The translations under genes and the position numbers were made by a program. From Synechococcales cyanobacterium M55_K2018_004 (GTDB lineage Bacteria > Cyanobacteriota > Cyanobacteriia > Elainellales > Elainellaceae), in assembly GCA_015295905.1 (NCBI GenBank), contig DVEB01000152.1, positions 1-41,355 on the forward strand: a stretch of DNA of 41,355 nucleotides, in the 5' to 3' direction. Positions 34,941 to 41,355 of this stretch are shown piece after piece. The stretch's first letter is position 1; each line of letters begins with the position of its first letter. The notes beneath the pieces were generated by a model that ran no database searches, had not been told where the DNA came from, and saw only the letters and a list, made by a program, of their open reading frames with translations.

Positions 34941-35318
34941 CTAGCCAATCACGCGGTGGTAGTCAGTAGAACATTGAGACGAAAGCGTTTGCCCACACTC
35001 ATCGCTGCCTGCTGGCCCTGGCATAATCCAGTGCGTTCCGCCACCCCGTCGCCGACCAGGAAATTCATCTCGATTATCATGCACCCTGCCAACTGTATCA
35101 GCTTGTGGCAGGTGAATTAGCACCAAAGTCAGAATTGAAACTAAGGCAAGTACAGCTTGCCCATAGGGGGATACAAGATATTGCAGAAGTGACGTTTTCA
35201 TGGTGACGCTAGCTTTGATTGACGCAAGCAAGGCAATCATCTGAGGCGGGGGCGTCCGATTGATGACATGACTCAGTGAGGACTGGAAGCCTTGGGCAGA
35301 TAGATGACGAGTAGACAT
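34941..35318 (-). CDS. Small membrane/secreted protein with DUF928-like motif, possibly truncated
   Basis: Reading from ATG 35318 gives 125 residues; this start has an AAGGGG ribosome site 5-6 bases upstream. A shorter start at 35201 (MKTSLLQYLV) would leave a basic end and a hydrophobic segment (AVLALVSILTLVLIHL) as signal or anchor. It is followed by RDEFPGRRRGGGTHW, which resembles the PGRRxGGGTR motif at the start of DUF928 proteins. No DUF928 body follows: the frame ends after about 30 more residues of unremarkable sequence. DUF928 genes often neighbour CHASE2 genes in cyanobacteria, which fits its place beside the CHASE2-GGDEF-EAL gene. I read it as a short relative or a remnant; confidence is low. 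Confidence 0.35.
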   Translation of the reverse strand: MSTRHLSAQGFQSSLSHVINRTPPPQMIALLASIKASVTMKTSLLQYLVSPYGQAVLALVSILTLVLIHLPQADTVGRVHDNRDEFPGRRRGGGTHWIMPGPAGSDECGQTLSSQCSTDYHRVIG

Positions 35319-35687
35319 GGCAACCCCTTTTGATCCGATAGATGCTGCCCACAGGTGACCTAAAGCACCTGCAAAACCCACGAAACCGAAAATTTTAAAA
35401 CTCTCTGCACCCTACTCTTGTGACAGGTCTATCTCACCCTTCTCGCTCGCCCTAAACGAGTCGAGATTGCTTCCAGAGCTTTGGGGGCTGTATGTTTCAT
35501 TTATGACACACTGAAATTCCCGACTGGAAGGAGTGGCAGCCAACTTCACAGAAGCCTTAACTCTCGGTAAGGTTTGCGTGTAGTGTAGTTGAGAAGTGTA
35601 TTTCAGTTCGCGAAAAAGTCCCCGAACAGCAACTTGAAGCGCAGTCATAATGCATCCGTAATTCCCCGTAGAAAACAGATGTATTAA
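35319..35687. other. Intergenic stretch with one unconvincing small frame
   Basis: A minus-strand frame from ATG 35648 to 35412 would encode 78 residues (MTALQVAVRGLFRELKYTS...). It has no recognised domain and no clear ribosome site. Nothing else was identified before the repeat cluster starting at 35688. Confidence 0.3.
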
Positions 35688-35811
35688 AACGTTAGTTCTG
35701 ATTAAAAGGGCTTTGGGGCACCGCGCCGCACACGGTGCCCCAAAGCCTTTGATGTTCCGTGCGCGTTGCGCACGGAACATCAAAGGCTTCAGCTTATCTG
35801 GAATTCACGTT
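35688..35811 (+). repeat. Family A palindromic element, full form (A8)
   Basis: Starts AACGTTAGTTCTGATTAA and ends CTTATCTGGAATTCACGTT, followed by TA. Hairpin 1 is GGCTTTGGGGCACCG.../...GGTGCCCCAAAGCC around the GCGCCG core. Hairpin 2 is TTTGATGTTCCGTGCGC and its complement around GTT. Both arms differ from A3 (TTGCTGTT becomes TTTGATGTT, with AACATCAAA on the other side) while staying paired. Confidence 0.85.
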
Positions 35812-35814
35812 ATT

Positions 35815-36040
35815 AACGTCAGTTCTGGTTAAGAGGATTTTGGGGGGCTGCGCCGCACGTACTCCCCCAAAAAGCTTGATTGGTCGTACGCAGTGCGCAC
35901 GACCAATCAAGAGCTTCAGATATAGCGCTATGGGCATAGGTTAGGACAGAGCTTTTTGCGGGAAACCTCGTGCAGTGGGGTTTCTCGCAAAAAGCGTTTT
36001 ACATCATGAGCGCGTAGCGCCATAATCTCAAATTCACGTT
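35815..36040 (+). repeat. Family A element interrupted by a family B element (A9)
   Basis: The 5' terminus AACGTCAGTTCTGGTTAAG starts at 35815 (TA at 35814-35815). Hairpin 1 is TTTTGGGGG / CCCCCAAAA. Hairpin 2 is CTTGATTGGTCGT / ACGACCAATCAAG around CGC-AGT-GCG. After TTCAGA at 35920 the element is interrupted by B2; its end, ATCTCAAATTCACGTT, resumes at 36025 and is followed by TA (36040-36041). Confidence 0.85.
35921..36024 (+). mobile_element. Family B element inserted in A9 with TA duplication (B2)
   Basis: A 100-bp element (35923-36022) flanked by TA at 35921-35922 and 36023-36024. Termini TAGCGCTA and TAGCGCCA are inverted repeats (7 of 8). The inner hairpin is GCTTTTTGCG / CGCAAAAAGC extended by GAAACC / GGTTTC. 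Removing the element and one TA leaves TTCAGATAATCTCAAATTCA then CGTT, the same length as the A consensus end. No coding capacity. Confidence 0.8.
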
Positions 36041-36043
36041 ACC

Positions 36044-37387
36044 TTAAAGCGCTCCGGCTGCTGTTTTGTCTAACACTCCTCCTAGGTGTGTCGTAATGTT
36101 GAGCGCCTGGATGATAGGCTTTGTGCCAGCTCCTTTGGGGTAATCAATCACACTCACAGCGCCATTCCCCTGCTTAAATACCCAGAACTGCTCCGGTCCA
36201 AACCCTGCTAGGTAACAAAGAATTGCTTTGTTGATGGCATCGTGAGCAACAACCAGGATCGTTGACGGGCGATCGCTTGGTGCCGAAGCCACAATCGCTT
36301 CCCAGGCGGCGATCGCCCGTTGCCACACCTGCTGTAGGTTTTCTCCTTCTGGCATTTGCACCGTTTCAGGCGACTGCTTCCAGGCGGCTAGTTCTGCGCC
36401 AAATTCCGCCGCAATTTCCTCTTCCAGCTTGCCTTCCCACAGGCCGTGGGCGATCTCTACCAGCCGCTCGTCCAGTTCCAGGGTCACATGAGGATGCGAT
36501 CGCAAAATAATTTCCGCAGTCTCCTTCGGACGTGCCATCGGACTGCTAACGGCACGGTCAATTCTAATCTCCCGCAGGAAAAACTCTGCTTTCTCCGCCT
36601 GCACCCGTCCCTGCTCATTCAACGGCACGTCAATCTGCCCTTGAAAGCGCTTTTCGCGGTTCCACTGGGTCTCACCGTGGCGCACCAGCAGCAGGCGAGG
36701 ACCGTTCATCTTCTCCGGCAGCTTGGGCAGCGGCAGGTTGATGGGAGCCGTCACGTTCATCGACTCGATCTGGACAGGATCACCCAGGGCTGCAGCAAAG
36801 TTGAGCACACTGATGCCACAGTTAGTCTGATAGATTGAGTGGTAACGCTCGGGGGATAGGCCAACGGCTGTGCTGATGAGGGCACGATTAATCCCACTGT
36901 GGGCCACCACCAGAATGGTTTTGCCCTCAGACTGAGGCAGAACCATCTTCCAGAACTCCCGCGCCTGGTCAAACAGGGCTAGCACTGGATAATACTCGAC
37001 TGAGCTGCCATCTGGCCTTAGCATCTGCATCTTGAGTTGGTGGGGGCGATCGCGCCACGCTAGGTAGTCTTCTGGAAACTGCCGCTCTACCTCATCAAAT
37101 GCCATCCCCTCCCACTGAACGAGATTGATTTCTTTCAGCAAATCCGTCGTTTGCAAGAGTTCTGGCTGTCCAACCGTTTTTAAGATAATATCCGCCGTTT
37201 CTCTAGCCCGTTGCAGGGGGCTGCTGTAGACCGCATCCAAGGGCAATCCCTGAAGCGCAAGCCCCACTAAACGAGCCGTTTCCCGTCCCTGATCGCTTAA
37301 GGTGGAATCGTCGCAGTGGCCTTGCACCCGACGCTGAAGGTTGTAGCCGCTGATGCCATGGCGCACCAGAATAACGCGAGTAGCCAG
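36044..37387 (-). CDS. Double-domain histidine phosphatase, apparent CTG start
   Basis: A 447-residue protein with two histidine phosphatase (phosphoglycerate mutase-like) domains. Domain 1 opens with TRVILVRHGISGYN and has SPLQRARETADIIL and VVAHSGINRALI. Domain 2 (about 232-425) opens with RLLLVRHGETQWNREKRFQG and has SPMARPKETAEIIL, LWEGKLEEEIAAEF and VVAHDAINKAIL. Both keep the RHG catalytic motif and the second His, so both may be active; the substrate is unknown. The first ATG/GTG in frame is GTG at 37366, within VRHG, which would destroy the first strand. Upstream, only a CTG at 37387 is available before the stop at 37412-37414. GGAGGA lies 7 bases before it and the product would start MATRVILVRHG. 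It diverges from the CPBP gene. Confidence 0.9.
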   Translation of the reverse strand: MATRVILVRHGISGYNLQRRVQGHCDDSTLSDQGRETARLVGLALQGLPLDAVYSSPLQRARETADIILKTVGQPELLQTTDLLKEINLVQWEGMAFDEVERQFPEDYLAWRDRPHQLKMQMLRPDGSSVEYYPVLALFDQAREFWKMVLPQSEGKTILVVAHSGINRALISTAVGLSPERYHSIYQTNCGISVLNFAAALGDPVQIESMNVTAPINLPLPKLPEKMNGPRLLLVRHGETQWNREKRFQGQIDVPLNEQGRVQAEKAEFFLREIRIDRAVSSPMARPKETAEIILRSHPHVTLELDERLVEIAHGLWEGKLEEEIAAEFGAELAAWKQSPETVQMPEGENLQQVWQRAIAAWEAIVASAPSDRPSTILVVAHDAINKAILCYLAGFGPEQFWVFKQGNGAVSVIDYPKGAGTKPIIQALNITTHLGGVLDKTAAGAL

Positions 37388-37394
37388 GGTCGTG

Positions 37395-37400
37395 TCCTCC
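37395..37400 (-). promoter_or_regulatory. Ribosome binding site for the CTG start
   Basis: On the minus strand, GGAGGA at 37400-37395 ends 7 bases before the CTG codon at 37387. It is the only strong Shine-Dalgarno sequence near the 5' end of the phosphatase gene, and no ATG, GTG or TTG lies in frame between it and the RHG motif except the GTG inside the motif itself. Confidence 0.6.
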
Positions 37401-37610
37401 GAAGTTCTGAGTCAGGAGCAGGGGGTTCAGAAATAGACCGCAAGGGTAACCAATCAACGCTAGGGGATTGATTTACATCTCGCAATCATTTTCAGACCAG
37501 ATGAATTTTACCTTTCTGAGGAGCCGTTCTCTTGAGAATTTCCGCTGCGATCGCCCATTCACAAGACGTTAGGATATTCCAAGACCTTTGCAGCAAGCAG
37601 GATTGTGCGG

Positions 37611-39170
37611 ATGACCATCAAACGGCTAATTCTGGGACTAATGACGTTGGCGATCGCCTTTCTTGTCGGTGGTTCCCTCCTCAAAAGTTTGGGCGAACCC
37701 CAGATCACAAATCGTTTAGAGCTATACCAGACCGATCTGCTGCTCCATGCCACCGAGCCGCAGCTATTGCCTGGTCAGCCAGATGAGTTCACCCAACTGC
37801 GCAAGTCCGTCTTGGGAGAAAATCCCCTCAAGTCTGCACTGGAGCAGTACCAGAAAGTCCGCAACACTGCCAGTAAAAACCTAGAGAAGCTAGAAACACA
37901 ACTAGATGCCCTTGGTCATGCTCCAGTCCCTTCCTCAACTCCCTCTGCCAACCAGACCACAGGCCAGGGATTGACGAAAGCTGCCACCACTCAGGCCACT
38001 CAACTTCAGAAAGTAATTGAGAAACAGCGATCGCTCATCCAACAACTAGACCTGCGGATCGGCATCCTGCAAGCCAAGTCGGGCAATAGTTCCGATGCCA
38101 AGGCTACTTGGCAAAACCTCACTCCTCCCCTTGATGCCATTGGTGAGGTGCTAACGGGCTTCTGGAGTGACCCGCCCCGAATTACCCCTGATGCAGAACC
38201 TCAGATTAATCGACATCTAGAAGGCTGGTTTCAGTATGTTGCTCTGGCTCAACTCTACGAACTCCAACAGCGTACCGATGCCCTCACGGCTTTGCAGGCA
38301 CAGGAACGGGCGATCGCCCAAAACACCCTGGTCAAACTAGCACTGATTGGCACTGTCCCCGTCATCGGCAGCCTTATCGGTGCGGGTCTGCTGATCTTTT
38401 TGTTCACGCAACGCCTAGTTAAAGGGCGGGACTCCATCCTGGCGACCAACGCTGACCTCGCCTGGAAAACGCCCTGGGACTGGGAGACGATTTTGCTGGT
38501 GTTGGTGATTGGTTTCTTTTTTACGGGGCAGGTGCTGGTTCCCCTGATTGTGAGCCTCCTTGGTCTGAGCTTCAGCACCTTTGCGACCCGGGGCCGCGCC
38601 ATCTACGCTCTCACCTACTACTTAATGATGGCAATTTTTACGCTGTCAATTCTGTATTTTTCCATTCGGAAATACATTCCTCTCCCAGAGGGCTGGTTCC
38701 AGTTCAAAGCCAACCTGCGCTGGCCTCTCTGGGGCATCGGCGGCTATCTAGCCGCCCTACCCCTGATGCTGGGCGTTTCTCTGATTAACCAACAAATTTG
38801 GCAGGGGCAGGGCGGCAGCAACCCTCTGCTGCAAATTGTCCTGGAGGAAGCTGACCCGATCGCCCTCGCTATCTTTTTCTTCACGGCTGCCGTCGCCGCT
38901 CCCGTCTTTGAAGAAACGCTGTTTCGCGGCTTCCTGCTGCCCTCCCTGACGCGCTATATGCCTGTGTGGGGGGCGATCGCTCTCAGCAGTTTCATCTTTG
39001 CCTTTGCCCACCTGAGCCTGTCGGAAGTCTTGCCGCTGACAGTACTAGGCTGTGTGCTGGGGATTGTATATACGCGATCGCGTAATCTGCTGGCTCCCAT
39101 GCTACTGCATAGCCTGTGGAACAGTATTACCATGCTGGGCTTATTTCTCTTGGGCAGTGCAGCAAGATAA
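37611..39170 (+). CDS. CPBP family intramembrane metalloprotease
   Basis: A 519-residue protein. An N-terminal membrane segment (about 4-22) is followed by an extracytoplasmic or lumenal region of about 220 residues with helical, coiled-coil-like stretches (KNLEKLETQLDAL, QLQKVIEKQRSLIQQLDLR). Eight or so membrane helices follow. The C-terminal CPBP (Abi, Rce1-like) domain has the metal motif EETLFR (434-439), FAFAHLSLSE with H467, and MLLHSLWNS with H500. These glutamates and histidines form the active site in this family, so it is probably a working protease or prenyl-protein-type endopeptidase; the substrate is unknown. Start: ATG 37611 or GTG 37605, two codons upstream. It diverges from the histidine phosphatase gene across about 220 bp. 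Confidence 0.92.
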   Translation: MTIKRLILGLMTLAIAFLVGGSLLKSLGEPQITNRLELYQTDLLLHATEPQLLPGQPDEFTQLRKSVLGENPLKSALEQYQKVRNTASKNLEKLETQLDALGHAPVPSSTPSANQTTGQGLTKAATTQATQLQKVIEKQRSLIQQLDLRIGILQAKSGNSSDAKATWQNLTPPLDAIGEVLTGFWSDPPRITPDAEPQINRHLEGWFQYVALAQLYELQQRTDALTALQAQERAIAQNTLVKLALIGTVPVIGSLIGAGLLIFLFTQRLVKGRDSILATNADLAWKTPWDWETILLVLVIGFFFTGQVLVPLIVSLLGLSFSTFATRGRAIYALTYYLMMAIFTLSILYFSIRKYIPLPEGWFQFKANLRWPLWGIGGYLAALPLMLGVSLINQQIWQGQGGSNPLLQIVLEEADPIALAIFFFTAAVAAPVFEETLFRGFLLPSLTRYMPVWGAIALSSFIFAFAHLSLSEVLPLTVLGCVLGIVYTRSRNLLAPMLLHSLWNSITMLGLFLLGSAAR

Positions 39171-39293
39171 GGACTTTGCGGTTATTGCAATTAAATCGTG
39201 TACCCACCGTAGGATGGACTAGGCAGTAGTCATAACACCTTGTGGAGATTTTTATTTTCTGATTGGATTGCGGGCATTACTGATTTAACCAAC

Positions 39294-39342
39294 GATTTTT
39301 TGAGTGAGGGGCGCACGGAGTGCGCCCCTCACTCAAAAAATC
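39294..39342 (+). repeat. Family D hairpin, perfect 23-bp stem (D1)
   Basis: Two 23-base arms starting GATTTTTTGAGTGAGGGGCG pair perfectly around GGA. The flanks TAACCAAC and GTTGGATTA extend the inverted repeat. In the plus direction the stem is preceded by T and ends in A, so on either strand it resembles a terminator. It lies 124 bases past the CPBP stop. D2 at 34705 is a variant. Confidence 0.75.
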
Positions 39343-39375
39343 ATAGTTGGATTAAGCAACGCCTATTTTCTGATT

Positions 39376-39414
39376 GCGCTGCGAATCGTGCTCTGCGAGC
39401 ACGATTCGCAGCGC
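39376..39414 (+). repeat. Perfect 18-bp hairpin with TGC loop upstream of crtO
   Basis: Arms GCGCTGCGAATCGTGCTC and the exact complement surround TGC. The loop and the GTGC/GCAC core are like family C. It begins 34 bases past D1 and ends 184 bases before the crtO ATG, so it may lie in the crtO leader RNA. Confidence 0.75.
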
Positions 39415-39598
39415 TGATTTTTGGTGTGGTTTAGTCCAAGATCAGGACTCTAGATCAATCTCATACCTCGACAGGAGCGCACCATGCTCCTGCCAACGCT
39501 TTACCTTCAGTAGCATTGCGTACTGTCGCAACCCATTTGATGCGAGCAGTGCAAGATCTGAGTGGATGAACCAAGAAAACCATTTGAGGACAGAGTGC

Positions 39599-41281
39599 AT
39601 GAATACCTACGATGTTGTCATCATCGGCGCGGGGCATAATGGGTTAGTTTGTGCCGCTTACCTCTTAAAAGCGGGTTACTCTGTTCTGCTGCTGGAAAAG
39701 CGATCGGTTCCTGGTGGTGCGGCAACCACGGAAGAGGTAATCCCTGACAAAGCACCGGGATTTAAGTTCAACCTCTGTGCCATCGACCATGAATTTATTC
39801 ACCTTGGCCCTGTTGTTGCAGAACTGGGACTGAGGCAATACGGTCTGGACTATCTGTTCTGCGACCCCACTGTGTTCTGCCCGCACCCCGACGGCAAAGT
39901 CTTTGTGGCCCACCGTTCTGTTGAAAAGACCTGTGCCGAGATTGCTCAGTACAGCGATCGCGATGCCCAGAAATACGCCGAATTCATTGCCTACTGGCAG
40001 CGGCTCACCCATGCGCTGCAACCTATGTTTAACGCACCACCAGGGGCCGTTTTCGAGATTTTACGGAATTACAACCGCTCGCAGATCCGCGATGCCCTCG
40101 CCATTGTGGGTGGGGTCAACAAAGCGCTGGACTGGGTTCGTACCATGATGACCAGCGCCGAAGAAAACATCGCCGAGTGGTTTGACTCCGAATTCATCAG
40201 AGCGCCCCTGGCGCGGCTAGCCTCCGAGTTTGGCGCCCCCCCTTCCCAAAAGACCTTAGCGATCGGCTCGATGATGCTCTCAATGCGCCATCACCCAGGC
40301 ATGGCGCGTCCCAAGGGCGGCACAGGCGCACTCACCCAAGCCCTGGTGAAACTAGTGACTAGCTTGGGGGGCGAGATCTTCACCGATCAGGCCGTTAAGC
40401 AGGTGCTAGTCGATGCGGGTCGTGCTGTCGGTGTGCAGGTGGCTGGGGGAAAGGAGTACCGGGCCCGTCGGGCTGTTATCTCTAACCTTGATGCAAAACG
40501 CTTGTTTTTGCAGTTGATGGACGCTGCCGATGTAGATGCTGCCGCCCCTCAACTGCGCAATCGCTTGGAACGCCGCATTGTCAACAACAACGAAACGATC
40601 CTCAAAATTGACTGTGCTCTCTCTGAGCCACTCCGTTTCACCCACCACAACCACCGGGACGACTACCTGATTGGTTCCATCCTGATTGCTGATTCTGTGC
40701 GTCATGTGGAAGCCGCCCATAATCAGATCACACTCGGTCGAATCCCCGACCAAGATCCATCTATGTATGCGGTCGTCCCCAGCGTCCTTGACCCCTCCTT
40801 GGCTCCAGACGGCAAGCACACCCTTTGGATCGAGTTCTTTGCCCCCTACCAGATCGCAGGCTTAGAAGGTACTGGACTCAATGGCACTGGCTGGACAGAT
40901 GACTTGAAACACAAAGTGGCCGACCGTGTCCTCGATAAACTAGCAGACTATGCCCCCAACCTGAAGCACAGTATTCTGGCGCGGCGGGTAGAAAGCCCTG
41001 CAGAACTGGGCGATCGCCTAGGATCCTACAAAGGTAACTACTATCACCTAGACATGACTCTCGACCAGATGATCTTTCTGCGTCCCCTCCCTGAACTGGC
41101 TAACTACAAAACTCCCATTCAGGGACTCTACCTGACAGGAGCAGGAACCCACCCTGGCGGCTCGATTTCTGGAATGCCTGGTCGCAATTGTGCCAGAGTT
41201 TTCCTCAATTCCCAGCGTTCCCTCCGTCATCGATTGATCGAGCTCCAGGAGAAGGTGCGATCGCTCTCGTCAGTTCACTAA
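39599..41281 (+). CDS. crtO: Beta-carotene ketolase CrtO
   Basis: A 560-residue FAD-dependent enzyme of the phytoene desaturase superfamily. It adds a keto group to a beta-ionone ring of beta-carotene to give echinenone. Residues 4-25 hold the dinucleotide motif DVVIIGAGHNGLVCAAYLL, followed by LEKRSVPGGAATTEEV. The body matches what I recall of Synechocystis CrtO (about 542 residues): CAIDHEFIHLGPV, YLFCDPTVFCPHPDG, the EWFDSEFIRAPLARL segment, ARPKGGTGALTQALVKL, HTLWIEFFAPYQIAGLEGTG, and the C-terminal FAD motif YLTGAGTHPGGSISGMPGRN. ATG 39599 is supported by GAGGAC upstream; the longer frame from 39374 includes hairpin sequence. Echinenone is a ligand of the orange carotenoid protein, so the gene may serve photoprotection. 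Membrane association is likely. Confidence 0.97.
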   Translation: MNTYDVVIIGAGHNGLVCAAYLLKAGYSVLLLEKRSVPGGAATTEEVIPDKAPGFKFNLCAIDHEFIHLGPVVAELGLRQYGLDYLFCDPTVFCPHPDGKVFVAHRSVEKTCAEIAQYSDRDAQKYAEFIAYWQRLTHALQPMFNAPPGAVFEILRNYNRSQIRDALAIVGGVNKALDWVRTMMTSAEENIAEWFDSEFIRAPLARLASEFGAPPSQKTLAIGSMMLSMRHHPGMARPKGGTGALTQALVKLVTSLGGEIFTDQAVKQVLVDAGRAVGVQVAGGKEYRARRAVISNLDAKRLFLQLMDAADVDAAAPQLRNRLERRIVNNNETILKIDCALSEPLRFTHHNHRDDYLIGSILIADSVRHVEAAHNQITLGRIPDQDPSMYAVVPSVLDPSLAPDGKHTLWIEFFAPYQIAGLEGTGLNGTGWTDDLKHKVADRVLDKLADYAPNLKHSILARRVESPAELGDRLGSYKGNYYHLDMTLDQMIFLRPLPELANYKTPIQGLYLTGAGTHPGGSISGMPGRNCARVFLNSQRSLRHRLIELQEKVRSLSSVH

Positions 41282-41315
41282 GTCGCTGCTATCACTCATG
41301 CGAGTAGCATGCAAG

Positions 41316-41355
41316 AATATCAGTTCAGGTTAAGCGAGTTTTGGGGCACCGCGCC
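41316..41355 (+). repeat. Family A palindromic element, truncated by window end (A10)
   Basis: Begins AATATCAGTTCAGGTTAAGC, close to the A 5' terminus, and continues GAGTTTTGGGGCACCGCGCC, the left arm of hairpin 1. It starts 35 bases after the crtO stop. Confidence 0.75.

Larger units (their letters stand above)
39171..39598. promoter_or_regulatory. 428-bp upstream region of crtO carrying two perfect hairpins
   Basis: Holds the family D hairpin (39294-39342) and a second perfect hairpin (39376-39414), both listed separately. GTACCCACCG near 39200 resembles a block upstream of kaiA. The direct repeat TATTTTCTGATTG occurs at about 39253 and 39364. The crtO ribosome site is GAGGAC at about 39585-39590. 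No separate gene was seen. Confidence 0.5.

Noticed and set aside
39374-39598. 75-residue N-terminal extension of CrtO
   Set aside because: It would translate a perfect hairpin; the dinucleotide-binding motif starts right after ATG 39599, which has its own ribosome site.

Overview
This window comes from a cyanobacterium. It carries a complete kaiA-kaiB-kaiC clock cluster, a CrtO-type carotenoid ketolase, several protein families found mainly in cyanobacteria (DUF1517, DUF3086, DUF3119, alr0857-like, EF-hand-tailed transaldolase), and very many HIP1 octamers (GCGATCGC). I cannot fix the genus. The gene mix would suit a Leptolyngbya-like lineage, but that is a guess. No rRNA, tRNA, CRISPR array, prophage or transposase gene was found.

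Layout. 1-8.9 kb: a CHASE2 membrane sensor, transaldolase, a DUF1517 protein, then a same-strand run of flavin reductase-like protein, MIF-like tautomerase, SelO and a GT39 glycosyltransferase. 8.9-15.3 kb: a large hybrid histidine kinase with degenerate receivers, transcribed away from kaiABC. 15.6-19.4 kb: a DUF3119/DUF3086 pair, a ribbon-helix-helix-like protein and an alr0857-family protein. 19.5-27.1 kb: a minus-strand purine catabolism cluster in the order hpxO, uraH, fused xanthine dehydrogenase (Fe-S plus Mo), uraD, guaD, FAD subunit. Together these predict guanine -> xanthine -> urate -> 5-hydroxyisourate -> OHCU -> allantoin. 27.5-30.8 kb: an SH3-like secreted protein, an MFS transporter and a dihydroorotase homologue that has lost its metal ligands. 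32-35.3 kb: a CHASE2-GGDEF-EAL protein and a small DUF928-like fragment. 36-39.2 kb: a double-domain histidine phosphatase that appears to start at CTG, diverging from a CPBP protease. 39.6-41.3 kb: crtO.

The most unusual content is between the genes. At least four families of short palindromic elements (called A, B, C and D here) are scattered through the window, and family A occupies both window edges. Their stems are long and often perfect with tri-nucleotide loops, the termini are inverted repeats, and several copies are bounded by TA on both sides. Paired substitutions between copies preserve the stems. One B element sits inside an A element: removing it together with one TA restores an A terminus of exactly the consensus length. 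Two genes (transaldolase and the xanthine dehydrogenase FAD subunit) end at or inside such elements. This looks like small non-autonomous TA-targeting elements (MITE-like) that shape gene ends and intergenic RNA structure.
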